Of a DNA stretch of 64,000 nucleotides, positions 32,361 to 41,304 are shown piece by piece. This DNA is from Sphingobium estronivorans (GTDB lineage: Bacteria > Pseudomonadota > Alphaproteobacteria > Sphingomonadales > Sphingomonadaceae), in the NCBI RefSeq assembly GCF_008692605.1, contig NZ_LFCT01000002.1:62001-126000 (forward strand). The letters are read 5' to 3'. The notes beneath the pieces are model-generated. The model worked only from the letters and a program-made list of their open reading frames with translations. It had not been told where the DNA came from and made no database searches. Made by a program: the position numbers and the translations under genes. Each line of letters starts with the position of its first letter. The stretch's first letter is position 1.

Positions 32361-32606
32361 AGGATGTCTTCACTGCCACCCTCGCTAACTCGACTGACGG
32401 TTTTTGGGACTTTGCCGCCGTTCCGGCATGGGCGTCGAAAGGGCGGTTTTAACCAGCACCCGACATTCTGAGAACCATCGACTCTAGGTTCCAGAAAGAG
32501 TGGCAGCCCGGCGTTCGAACCTGCTACACAGGATTACGAACGGCACGTCAGGCGAGACAAATCTCATGATTTTTTGTGAACTGGGTGTGCCACGTGGGCA
32601 TATTCG

Positions 32607-33572
32607 ATGAGCAATGATAGCGGACTGAGCGTCTGGGTCGGTGACCTTGACGGGTACATTAACTTAGACGCGATCAGCGCGGCGAACGAGCGTGAGGCCG
32701 AGCAGGCGGCGCTTGAGCTTGAGCTCGACGAGATCGGGGAGCTGCGGCTGCTCGCGGGTAAATCGACGTCGGCCAGACAGCTGAACTACAAGGACATCAC
32801 GCCGTCTGATTGGCGTCATGCCGTGCATCAGGCCGAAATGGCAATCGGTTCGGAGCCTGATACCATCTTCGGCCATAGCTCACAAGGGCAGGATGGTGCG
32901 GAAGAACACCTCATTCGTGCCATGCTGAAGCTCGGTCATTCCTATGCTGTAGCGCGATATGCTCAGTGGGAACGCCTGGACTATCCGTCAGCGATCACCG
33001 CTACGCTACCGCACGGCATAAGGGCACTCATCAATCAGTTTCTCGCCGCCGAGGCCATTCCACGTTCCGCTGGCACGGAGGAACGCATCCGATCTGTATT
33101 GACCGATGACCAGACTAGCGCAATGACAGCATATCGCCGCGCCGGAATGTTGCAGGCCGCTCTGCATGACATCGCCGATGAAACGGCTGGTCATGCAGGG
33201 GGTGAGGCTCTTGATCGTGAAAGGACGAGGGCAATTCTCGCCCTGGCACGCCTTCGCTTCTCCGCACGGGAACTTCGACTGTCGTCCGTGACAGAACTTG
33301 GGGAACTCGCGGAGGCCTATACCGCCGATCGAGAAACGCTGGGGGCTAAGCGAGAATTGCTGCCATCAAATAGGCGATCCATCAGGAACTGGCGCCTTAG
33401 GCACATCCGCTCACTGCTGGATTTCTATCCCTACTCTATCCGACACGGCCTTGCTCGCGCCGCGCGTTCTGACCAGTTCGATCGCGTCGCGATCGTGAAC
33501 GAACTAGCCCTCGCGCATTGTGGCATCTTGAGTATGCGTCGGGCAGGTCGAAATCGCACTCGCTCCCGATGA
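32607..33572 (+). CDS. Hypothetical protein coupled to the polymerase-like gene
   Basis: A 321-residue soluble protein, mostly helical by composition, with an acidic N-terminus (EREAEQAALELELDEIGELR) and a basic C-terminus (MRRAGRNRTRSR). No known motif is seen, and no exonuclease DxE motif of family-B polymerases can be placed. Its stop overlaps the start of the polymerase-like gene by 4 bp (ATGA), so the two are made together. It could be a terminal-protein-like or processivity partner, but this is only positional. Confidence 0.6.
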   Translation: MSNDSGLSVWVGDLDGYINLDAISAANEREAEQAALELELDEIGELRLLAGKSTSARQLNYKDITPSDWRHAVHQAEMAIGSEPDTIFGHSSQGQDGAEEHLIRAMLKLGHSYAVARYAQWERLDYPSAITATLPHGIRALINQFLAAEAIPRSAGTEERIRSVLTDDQTSAMTAYRRAGMLQAALHDIADETAGHAGGEALDRERTRAILALARLRFSARELRLSSVTELGELAEAYTADRETLGAKRELLPSNRRSIRNWRLRHIRSLLDFYPYSIRHGLARAARSDQFDRVAIVNELALAHCGILSMRRAGRNRTRSR

Positions 33573-35368
33573 GCCAGGCCTATCGCTTCCACGGTCCAGC
33601 CAATGTGTCCGTGCCGGATCGGCCTGTGCTATTACGCAAGCGCAAGAAGCAGGCGCGGGAACGACTCCACCTCGTCGGAGCCGACACATTGTCGATCAGC
33701 GATCACAATGGGACGCGGGCGATCGAGACATATGCCGCAGTCGATGGACGCGCCGTCACGCTAACAAGGCGCGAGGTGGATCTGATCACACTAGCGAACC
33801 CCGGAATGGAGCCCCCAGCCGCGCTGGAGGATCTCCACCCGTGGCTTCCTGAGTGTCGTTTCCTGAATGATTCTGTGGCCAGTCTTCAAGCAGCCGATGC
33901 CATTGTCCGGCGCTTTGGGCAGCATTTTGTCTCCGCATCGTCGTTCTGCGACGAGAAATGGAACACCATCTGCAACGCGCTGCGCCAAAGCAGCATCTAT
34001 GACGCGCGCTTCTATTCGGCCTGGCATCTGCCGATCCAGGAAGCGCAAATCCTTGAGGAGGTAAACTCCGACAGAAGCGTCATCGCGATCGATTTCAATG
34101 GCATGTATCCCGGTTGCATGCAGCACGATTTCCCCAAGCCATCTGCTCTGCGCCTGGTGCGCCTCGACCGAGATCTGGATCCGAGCGAAATCCTCACTAC
34201 CGGCCTGTACCGCTGCGTGCTCCATGAGCCGGCCACGGACTTCATCGCGCGGCACAATCCGCTTCGCAGCTTCCATGCCGGACGGCATCTGGGTGCACAA
34301 CTGAATGAGCCGATAGCGATCGACCTTAACGAATTCGAACTAGCCTTTTTCAGTAGGCATTTTCGCCGCATCCATCTCGTCGAAGCCGTTGTCTCGAACG
34401 AAACCATCTCGCACCCCCTCGCCAGAGAAGTGAGACGGTCATTCGCCCGAAGGAAAAACTATCGGCATCAGGGCAACAAGGCCCTCGCGGACAGGGAAAA
34501 ATTCCTCGCCACGCTGATGACGTCATGTGCAAGTCGTCCATCGAGACCGAGGCGAACTTTCGAAACCCGGGAAGCAGCGATGGCGCACGTTCGATCTCAC
34601 TATGGAATCGACGTGCCGGCAGATGAGCCGGAAGCCGCTACTGACATCTGGCTGGATGGCCGTAAAGGCGTGACGGTGCATCACGGAGACAATGGCGTCG
34701 ATGTTCGCGGCCCGGCCCTTCAGAACGGTTCCGCATGCCATCTTCTGGGGCAACGGATCGTGGCACGCGGTCGCATCATGCTGCTGGAGATGATGGAAAG
34801 AATTCTTGTCAGCGCCCCGGATGTGTAAATCTGCTACACTAACATAGACTCTATCCACTTCTCGCTTCCGACCATTCATCGGGACCGCGTGGTCGATTGG
34901 CTGGAGCGCGAGGCGTCCGATGCGATGGGCTCGTTCAAAATCGAAGCGGTCACGCAGCACGGGCTGTGGTTGGAGCCAGGGCGTTACTGGCTGTATTCGG
35001 ACACAGAAATCGTCAAGTTCAGGAACCGAAGCATCGGCGATCAGCAGCAGCCATTCAGGGATCATGCGATTCATGTTGCTGGCCGGCGCATCGGCGATCT
35101 CCATGTGCCCGTCCGGATGACGCTCGCTATGGAACGCACCATGTCTCCCTCCCGCTCGGTTAAGCCAGACGGCGATGACAGACTGGTCCGTCAGCGCCTG
35201 ATCGAGATCGGTGACAACACGACCTTTATGGACGTCATGGGCAGGCTCGAACGCAATCAGCGGCAGGCTATCCCTGCACGCATGAAGGCATTTAAAGCCG
35301 TAAGGGAAAAAATAGATACTTCCCGCAACGCTGCCTCGGCGCGGGAAGATAATGCCATTGTCATGTAA
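33569..35368 (+). pseudogene. Family-B DNA polymerase-like gene interrupted by TAA
   Basis: One reading frame of 599 codons if the TAA at 34826-34828 is ignored: 419 codons before it and 180 after, in the same frame. Motif A of family-B/protein-primed polymerases is clear (AIDFNGMYPGCM, Asp175). Three codons after the TAA comes a motif-C look-alike (YTNIDSIH, 34835-34858; consensus YxDTDS), and further on LEPGRYWLYS, like the KxY region of these enzymes. Motif B is degenerate (KFLATLMTSC in place of K-x3-N-S-x-Y-G). No 3'-5' exonuclease domain is present upstream. First Asp of motif C is Asn. The gene is either a decayed polymerase, a split protein or a readthrough product. Start ATG 33569 overlaps the preceding stop. 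Confidence 0.6.
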
Positions 35369-35397
35369 CCCCGAAGGGGCCCGCAAGGGGCGTGTTC
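35341..35397. repeat. Imperfect repeat at polymerase-like gene end, copy 1
   Basis: This 57-bp stretch covers the last codons and stop of the polymerase-like gene (TCATGTAACCCCG) and a GC-rich CCCCGAAGGGG hairpin, ending GGCGTGTTC. It is repeated in diverged form at 35508-35565. The hairpin may terminate transcription. Confidence 0.5.
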
Positions 35398-35507
35398 AAT
35401 GAACACTGGCTGCAAGAACAGATTGACTGGGCAGATCCTGCGCCAACTGTCATGCCATGAATCAAGGCCTGAGCCAACACGTTTATCCCCCGCGTCGCTA
35501 CTTCAAC

Positions 35508-35565
35508 GCGGTGGAGGATACCGTTTTCATGTAAGCCCGTGGGGGCTTCTGTGGCGGGCGTGTTC
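35508..35565. repeat. Imperfect repeat at polymerase-like gene end, copy 2
   Basis: Diverged copy of 35341-35397: shares GCGG..GAGGATA, TTTTCATGTAA, GCCCG..GGGGGC and GGGCGTGTTC in the same order. It suggests that the tail of the polymerase-like gene was duplicated or that both are members of a terminator-like repeat. Confidence 0.5.
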
Positions 35566-35730
35566 GGCAGGTGGGCGACCAGGATTGGGCATCCTAATCC
35601 CTAGCGAACGAACTCTCGAGTGGCCGGTAATGGTGTAAGCCGACTTTCAACTGGTGGCTGCGGAACGGCCTAGTTCGGTCGACAGCCGCCGATAACCGGA
35701 CGTTCCGGAGCCGGGAACGGGAAAACCGCG

Positions 35731-35756
35731 GCTGAACGACCGGAAAGGGTCGATCA
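35731..35756. repeat. Dispersed GACC/GGTC palindrome motif, copy 1
   Basis: GCTGAACGACCGGAAAGGGT followed by CGATCA. Related copies are at 38335-38360 and 39733-39759. The core can fold as CGACC-loop-GGTCG. Similar short palindromes are scattered between genes in sphingomonads. Confidence 0.5.
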
Positions 35757-35926
35757 CAGGAAGGCACTTAGAAAATCAGGCCTGGCGGTTGGCGCTGCCA
35801 TGACAGCCGGTGCCGACCGTTCCCATTAGCGGGCTAAACGATCGGCACCCTTCTTTCTGCTTCAGGCCGAGCGTTTCACGGCCGGCTTTTGGATAAGTGT
35901 CAGCCTCGTTGTCGGGACATGAGGCG

Positions 35927-37813
35927 TTAGTTTAGCGACTTCGCCATTAACCGCTCCAGCCGCTCAGCAAAAGCGCGAGGATCCGCGGGTGGCTGACCTT
36001 CGGCGATACGCGCTTCGTCGAGGAGCAGGAAGGCGAGGTCGCTCCGCTCTTCGTCGTTTGCCCCGGCCTGGCCTAGCTTAGCGATCAGCGCATGGCCGGC
36101 ATTGACCTCCAGCACCGGCTTTGCTCGCTCGGGCGCCTGTCCGGCCGCAGCCAGCATCCGCTCGAGCTGCAGGTCCATCGCGCTTTCCGATGCGACGATG
36201 CAGACGGCGCTGGTCGTCAACCGGTCGGAAACGCGGACATCGGACACCTGTTCGGCCAAGGCGTTCTTGGCAAAGCTGATGAAGCTGCTCACATCCTCGC
36301 TCGGCGCGTCCGTCGCTGCGCTGCCTTCAGCCAGCGGGATCAGGCTGAGGTCGGTCGCGCCTTGGGTCACCGACGTGAAGGGCTTCCCGTCATAATCCAC
36401 ACCAACGGTCGTCCAGAAGCTGTCGACCTGGTCGGGCAACAACAGAACCTCGATCCCACGCGCCTTGAAACCTTCGAGCTGCGGCGATTGAGCGATGCGA
36501 TCGAGATCGGTCCCGGTCGCATAATAGATTGCGGTCTGGTTGTCCTTGAGGGAGGCGGCATAGTCCTTAAGCGAGCGCCACTCGCCGTTCGACGTGCTGG
36601 TCTTGAACCGGGCAAGGCCCAGCAACTGTGCGCGCCGCTCGAAATCCTCATAGAGGCCTTCCTTGAGCACCGCCCCAAAATTCTCCCAGATCGCGCCATA
36701 GCGGTCAGCATCGCTGGTTGCGATCTTGTCCAGTTCCGACAGGATGCGGTTGCTCACGCCCTTCTGAATCGCGGACAAGACAGGGCTGTCCTGGATCATT
36801 TCGCGCGACATGTTGAGCGGCAGGTCGGCGGAATCCACAAGACCCCGCACGAAGCGCAGGTAGCGAGGCAAGATTTCCGCCTCGTCGGTAATGAAGACGC
36901 GGCGGACATAGAGCTTGATCCGACCCTTGCGGTCGGGATCGAACAGGTCGAACGGCTTGGTTTCGGGAATGAAGATCAGGGCAGAATATTCGTGCCGCCC
37001 CTCCGCGCGATAGTGGAGCGTCAGCGCGGGCTTGTCGAACTGGCCCGCGACGCTGCGGTAGAAGTCGGCATAATCTTCTTCGCTAATATCCGACTTGGCC
37101 TTGGTCCAAAGTGCCGCCCCATCAGCGACCTGGCGTTCTTCCTCCTCGCTGCCCAGCTCCTTGATGAAGATGGGCACGGGGACATGGCCCGACTGCGCCT
37201 TGACGATCCGCTCGACCGTGTAACGCTCGGCATAGGTCTTCGCATCGTCCAGCAGATGCAGGGTCACCCGCGTGCCGCGCGCTGGCGCCTCCGCGGTGTC
37301 AACTGGCGCAATCGTGTATGTTCCGAGGCCATCCGAGGACCAACTGGCGGCCTCATCAGTTCCTGCACGCCGCGATACGACATCGACATTTCCCGCTACC
37401 ATGAAAGCTGAATAAAAGCCGACACCGAACTGGCCGATCAACTGCTGGCCCTCACCATTCTTGTCAGCGGTTAGCTTTTCCATGAAGGCCTTGGTCCCCG
37501 ACCGCGCAATGGTGCCCAACGTCTCCCCCATGTCGGCTGCGCTCATGCCGATACCATTGTCCTCGACGATGATTGTCCCGGCTTCCTTGTCGAGCGCCAG
37601 CGTGATGCGCGGCTGCGGTTCGTCGCCGAACAGGGCCGGATCGGAAATTGCCTCATATCGCAGTTTCTCGCACGCGTCGGCCGCGTTGGAGATCAGCTCG
37701 CGGAGGAATACGTCCTTGTCGGAATAGACCGAATGCACCATCATTTGCAGCAACTTGGAAACATCCGCCTCGAAGGCATGCGTTTCAGGGGCGCTCACGG
37801 TGTCGGTCGTCAT
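35927..37813 (-). CDS. htpG: Hsp90 chaperone HtpG
   Basis: A 628-residue Hsp90. The N-terminal GHKL ATPase shows ELISNAADACEKLRY (~39-53), DNGIGM, GTIARSGTKAF and GQFGVGFYSAF. The middle domain has the catalytic-loop Arg in LPLNMSREMIQ, and the C-terminal dimerisation domain is complete, ending LERLMAKSLN. ATG 37813 is preferred over the in-frame ATG 37876 because the latter would lie inside the heat-shock promoter at 37853-37881. The gene is transcribed alone. It lies inside the island, so the host may have a second, core copy. A role in folding island proteins or stress tolerance of the new host is an inference. Confidence 0.93.
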   Translation of the reverse strand: MTTDTVSAPETHAFEADVSKLLQMMVHSVYSDKDVFLRELISNAADACEKLRYEAISDPALFGDEPQPRITLALDKEAGTIIVEDNGIGMSAADMGETLGTIARSGTKAFMEKLTADKNGEGQQLIGQFGVGFYSAFMVAGNVDVVSRRAGTDEAASWSSDGLGTYTIAPVDTAEAPARGTRVTLHLLDDAKTYAERYTVERIVKAQSGHVPVPIFIKELGSEEEERQVADGAALWTKAKSDISEEDYADFYRSVAGQFDKPALTLHYRAEGRHEYSALIFIPETKPFDLFDPDRKGRIKLYVRRVFITDEAEILPRYLRFVRGLVDSADLPLNMSREMIQDSPVLSAIQKGVSNRILSELDKIATSDADRYGAIWENFGAVLKEGLYEDFERRAQLLGLARFKTSTSNGEWRSLKDYAASLKDNQTAIYYATGTDLDRIAQSPQLEGFKARGIEVLLLPDQVDSFWTTVGVDYDGKPFTSVTQGATDLSLIPLAEGSAATDAPSEDVSSFISFAKNALAEQVSDVRVSDRLTTSAVCIVASESAMDLQLERMLAAAGQAPERAKPVLEVNAGHALIAKLGQAGANDEERSDLAFLLLDEARIAEGQPPADPRAFAERLERLMAKSLN

Positions 37814-37852
37814 GGGTCTTTGCTCTCTGATGTGGCAGACTGTGCGACGGTC

Positions 37853-37881
37853 AGATGGATCGAATGCGATTTCCATTCAAG
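37853..37881 (-). promoter_or_regulatory. Sigma-32 (RpoH)-like promoter of htpG
   Basis: On the minus strand CTTGAA (37881-37876) and CCATCT (37858-37853) are separated by 17 bp, close to the RpoH consensus CTTGAAA - 13-17 bp - CCCATNT. Transcription would start about 30 bp upstream of ATG 37813, which supports that start. Heat-inducible expression is expected. Confidence 0.65.
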
Positions 37882-38362
37882 AGGTGAGCCTGAAAGCCCG
37901 CCCGTCATGGCCCTGCCTGTTAAAGGCGGTGCCAATCAGAAATTTGTCGCAACCTTTGTTTCACAGCGACCCTGCGCAGGGATTTCTCGATCTCAACGCC
38001 ACAAGAAGCGTCGCCTCGGTTCTTGAATGACGCCTTGTTCAGTTGCGCCAGGGCAGGCTTACTTGCAGCCGCCTCGACATCGGCGCGATGTGCGGCGCTG
38101 CCTCGACCAAGGTGTTAGCGATGGTGTAAAAAGCGATCCGCCATAGTGGTCCATGTCGACATTGCGGTATCGGCCACGCCTGTGCTGTCCGTTACAATCA
38201 GATATCCCGTCTCTTTTCTCAAACCATGGCGTGCGCCAGGCGCACCCCAGATCGCCATCAGCCGCGTTGCGCCAACTCAACAAGGGAAACGGAGAAAAAA
38301 CCGGACCCACCGCAACTGGGGATCAAAACTTCTGGCCGAACGGCCGGTAAGGGTCGAGCATG
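37882..38362. other. Gene-free interval between htpG and methyltransferase
   Basis: About 480 bp upstream of htpG and downstream of the methyltransferase, both on the minus strand. Several short frames exist but none has a good start or a recognisable product. The only structures noted are the GACC/GGTC motif copy (38335-38360) just after the methyltransferase stop, which may act as its terminator, and the htpG promoter at the other end. Confidence 0.5.
38335..38360. repeat. Dispersed GACC/GGTC palindrome motif, copy 2
   Basis: GCCGAACGGCCGGTAAGGGT followed by CGAGCA, a diverged copy of 35731-35756, 3 bp beyond the end of the methyltransferase gene. Confidence 0.45.
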
Positions 38363-39142
38363 TTAGCGTCGGGCCACTCCGATCAGCGCGGTTGATGGAA
38401 CAGACAGGATGGGATGCCCCTCCGCAATTCGCCGAATCTCGGCGACAACAGCTGCTTTTTCCTCGTCGATAAGACTGGTCCAGTCGGGCGACATGCCAAA
38501 CAATGTGTCGGGATCATCTAGGGCCGTGACCTCGAGAGTATAGTCATGGGTGACGCGCTCGATGTCTGGATCGCGATAGCCGGCGGCGATCATTTCGCGG
38601 GCGAAGTCGTTTGGGTCGCTCAGAGCTCTCACCGCTTCCGGCATCGCCATGCTGTCGCGACCGGGGAAGAGGTCCTGGCGAATGTTACCCAGCAGCAGGA
38701 AGGTTGCTGCGCCACGTTCCTGCCAAGTCGCGACGATGCCATGTCCGCCTGGACGCGTAACTCGAGCCATTTCGGCTAGCCCCTTGCGCCAGTCGGGGAA
38801 CATGATGACCCCGAAGATCGAGAAGACGGCGTCGAACGCCCCGTCCGGCAGCGCGAGCGCCTGTCCGTCCATGACACCGGCTTCGACATTGGGTAGCTTC
38901 GCCGCCGCGATGCGGGCTACCATCCCCGGCGAAAAGTCGGTCGCAAGCACCTGTGCGCCTGTTCGGGCAGCCGCCAGCGCCAAGGCCCCGGTGCCGGCCG
39001 CGACGTCCAGGACGCGACTGTCAGGCCCCAACCTTATCCGTTTCAGCGCAGCCTCTGCATAGCGTTCGGTGAAGGGGTGGGCCGTCTTTTCATAGTGCTG
39101 CGCCGCCATGTCCCAATGGTCAGGGTTTTCGAACTCTCGCAT
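38363..39142 (-). CDS. Class I SAM-dependent methyltransferase
   Basis: A 259-residue methyltransferase of the UbiE/COQ5-like fold. Motif I is VLDVAAGTGALAL (~43-55), followed by ATDFSPGMV (post-I acidic), DAVFSIFGVIMFPDW (motif IV region) and RVTRPGGHGIVATW (post-motif). ATG 39142 was chosen because a GGAG lies 8 nt upstream; an upstream ATG at 39163 is less likely. It diverges from the Rrf2-type regulator (87 bp apart), which may control it. The substrate cannot be predicted; the fold suits a small molecule. Confidence 0.85.
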   Translation of the reverse strand: MREFENPDHWDMAAQHYEKTAHPFTERYAEAALKRIRLGPDSRVLDVAAGTGALALAAARTGAQVLATDFSPGMVARIAAAKLPNVEAGVMDGQALALPDGAFDAVFSIFGVIMFPDWRKGLAEMARVTRPGGHGIVATWQERGAATFLLLGNIRQDLFPGRDSMAMPEAVRALSDPNDFAREMIAAGYRDPDIERVTHDYTLEVTALDDPDTLFGMSPDWTSLIDEEKAAVVAEIRRIAEGHPILSVPSTALIGVARR

Positions 39143-39229
39143 TTCCTGTGCTCCACGAATCATGTAACATTATGAGTATCGTGAAATATCGGATTTGCCA
39201 ATCCGGGCGGGCATGCAAAAGATCGGGTC

Positions 39230-39679
39230 GTGCGCAACGATAGTCGTCTCTCGCGGATGCTTCATGTGCTGCTCCATATGGCGCGGCATGAAGGGGCCAT
39301 GACGTCCGAGACGATCGCGAGGATGCTAGGCACTAATCCGGTGGTCGTTCGACGCACCATGGCAGGGCTGCGGGACGCAGGATATGTGCGCTCCGAAAAG
39401 GGGCATGGCGGCGGCTGGGTTATCGCGGTGGATCTGGAGACAGTCTCGCTCCTCGACGTGCATCGGGCGGTGGGTGGCCCCCGCATTTTCGCTATCGGCA
39501 ATGAGCATTCTCATCCCGAATGTGCAGTTGAGCAGGCCGTCAACGAGGCGTTGCAGGATGTGCTCGCGGATGCAGAGGCACTCCTGGTCGCTCGGTTAGG
39601 TGCGGTGAAACTCGCTGAACTGGCCCGAAACGTCGATGCGCGCTGCGCAATCGACAAGGAACGCGCGCCCTTGGGTTAA
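39230..39679 (+). CDS. Rrf2 family regulator without an Fe-S cysteine cluster
   Basis: A 149-residue Rrf2-type winged-helix protein: ARMLGTNPVVVRRTMAGLRD (~30-49) with the wing RSEKGHGGGWVIA. Only two well-separated cysteines (in HPECAVE and DARCAID) are present, so the three-cysteine iron-sulfur cluster of IscR/NsrR is missing; it resembles the YwnA/thiol-type branch. It starts with GTG at 39230. Divergent from the methyltransferase gene, which it probably represses. Confidence 0.85.
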   Translation: MRNDSRLSRMLHVLLHMARHEGAMTSETIARMLGTNPVVVRRTMAGLRDAGYVRSEKGHGGGWVIAVDLETVSLLDVHRAVGGPRIFAIGNEHSHPECAVEQAVNEALQDVLADAEALLVARLGAVKLAELARNVDARCAIDKERAPLG

Positions 39680-39732
39680 TCGGCCCCCCTTCAGCAAGCG
39701 GACGGTCTGGTCATCGGGATCCGTAATTTAGC

Positions 39733-39759
39733 GCTGAATGACCGATTTGGGTCGATCAC
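39733..39759. repeat. Dispersed GACC/GGTC palindrome motif, copy 3
   Basis: GCTGAATGACCGATTTGGGT followed by CGATCAC, a close relative of the motif at 35731-35756, 4 bp beyond the integrase stop codon. May serve as a terminator for both convergent genes. Confidence 0.45.
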
Positions 39760-39763
39760 GCTA

Positions 39764-40948
39764 TTACGTCTCAATCTCCGGCTTTGGCGGGACATCCTTG
39801 TTGGGGAGTTTGATGCAATGATCCGCCCAGTCAATCATGAGCTTGCGACGTTTCTCCAGCAGATTGCCTCGGCGATAGGCCGCCTCGGTCTTGTCGCGTA
39901 CCTTGTGGGCAAGAGCCGCCTCGGCGACCTCGCCAGAATGATCCGTTTCTTCGCTGGCCCAGTCCCGAAAAGCTGATCGAAAACCGTGCGCCGTGCAGTC
40001 CTCTTTCATCTCGCGCAACAGCTTCGTGAGCGTCATGTCGGACATGGGGGCATCACCTTTAGCTCCAGGAAAGACTAGGATGCGCGATCCAATGCGTAGC
40101 TCGAGGCATCGCTCGATTATTCGGAGCGCGGGCGTGGATAGGGGAATGACATGTTCCCGGCTCGCCTTCATGCGCTCCTTTGGAATAGTCCACAGCTTGG
40201 CGTCCAGATCAAATTCATCCCAGGTCGCTCCACGGACCTCGCCGGAACGTACAGCCGTCAGAATAGCGAAACGCAGCGCAAGGCGACTGAAGGACTCTCG
40301 CCGGGCCAATCTGGTCATAAAATCGGGCACTTTTGTGTAAGGCATGGCTGCGAAGTGTCCGTCTTTCTTGGGTTGGCGAGGCAGCCCTTTGGTCACCGCC
40401 CGCATCGGCGCTTCGCTATCGCGGTAGCCAGAGGCATAAGCCCAGTCCAACACGGTGCCGATCCTTTGCCGCACCCTGCGAGCAGTTTCCGGCTTGGACA
40501 ACCAAATCTCCGATAGGACATTACGGATCATCGGCCCGGTGATGTCATGCACCTGCAAGTCACCGATCTCGGGGAACACATAGCTGTCGAGCGTCTGGAG
40601 CCATTGCTTCGCGTGCTTCTCATTTCGCCAGTTTTTGCCATGCGATGCAATGACCTTCGCGGCGGCTTGCCTGAAGGTCGGGACACCCTGCAACTTGCGT
40701 CGCTCGAACAAAGGATCGAGACCCATTTCCACCCAGGTCCGGATTTCCCGAGCGCGCTCCCTGGCTATCGAGAGTGAAACCTTTGCCGCGCTGCCGAGGC
40801 CGAAATCGCGGCGGTTGCCATTTTTCTGTACGCGGCAGACCCAGCTTTTCGCGCCGCTGGTTTGGATCACCAGGAAAAGGCCGTCGCCATCACCATGTCG
40901 TCCTGGCCGCGTGGCCGCCTTTACCGAGGTCGCAGAGAGCTTTCCCAT
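39764..40948 (-). CDS. int: P4-type tyrosine integrase of the island
   Basis: A 394-residue integrase with an N-terminal DUF4102 arm-binding domain (GRHGDGDGLFLVIQTSGAKSW, ~16-36), a core-binding domain, and the catalytic domain: RSGEVRGATWDEFD (first Arg), ERMKASREHVIPL (Lys/His region), HGFRSAFRDWA (His-x2-Arg) and a C-terminal AYRRGNLLEKR with the nucleophile Tyr. It is encoded 145 bp from the 3' end of the tRNA-Ser gene, the standard arrangement for P4-like integrases, and catalyses insertion into the 19-bp tRNA end found repeated at 11662-11680. Confidence 0.93.
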   Translation of the reverse strand: MGKLSATSVKAATRPGRHGDGDGLFLVIQTSGAKSWVCRVQKNGNRRDFGLGSAAKVSLSIARERAREIRTWVEMGLDPLFERRKLQGVPTFRQAAAKVIASHGKNWRNEKHAKQWLQTLDSYVFPEIGDLQVHDITGPMIRNVLSEIWLSKPETARRVRQRIGTVLDWAYASGYRDSEAPMRAVTKGLPRQPKKDGHFAAMPYTKVPDFMTRLARRESFSRLALRFAILTAVRSGEVRGATWDEFDLDAKLWTIPKERMKASREHVIPLSTPALRIIERCLELRIGSRILVFPGAKGDAPMSDMTLTKLLREMKEDCTAHGFRSAFRDWASEETDHSGEVAEAALAHKVRDKTEAAYRRGNLLEKRRKLMIDWADHCIKLPNKDVPPKPEIET

Positions 40949-41092
40949 CGCTCAGAATCTCCCACATTTTTTCCCACATTGCCAATCGGTCACCGATGGA
41001 CGGGAGGGGATGGGAGCGGACACGAATCGCGCTCAAGGCCGCACGAAAGCTGACCTTTCGTGATTCGCGATGGATGGGGGAAGACAGTGTAT

Positions 41093-41182
<90 letters not shown>

Positions 41183-41304
41183 GCAGAAGGTCCGGCGCGT
41201 GCCGTCCCGGTCGAGCGGCGGCCATTAGCGAATGAATTCACCCTTGCCAAGCGGCCGAGAGCATTTTTCTTGTTTCAGGCCGTAAGCATCCTAAATTACG
41301 TCAT

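Larger units (their letters stand above)
35369..35926. other. Gene-free interval with repeats
   Basis: 558 bp between the polymerase-like gene and htpG (convergent). No convincing gene is found. It contains the second copy of the 57-bp repeat (35508-35565), GC-rich hairpins, and one copy of the GACC/GGTC palindrome motif (35731-35756). An inverted GGTGCCGACCGTT...AACGATCGGCACC element at about 35808-35850 may be a terminator for htpG on the minus strand. Confidence 0.5.
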
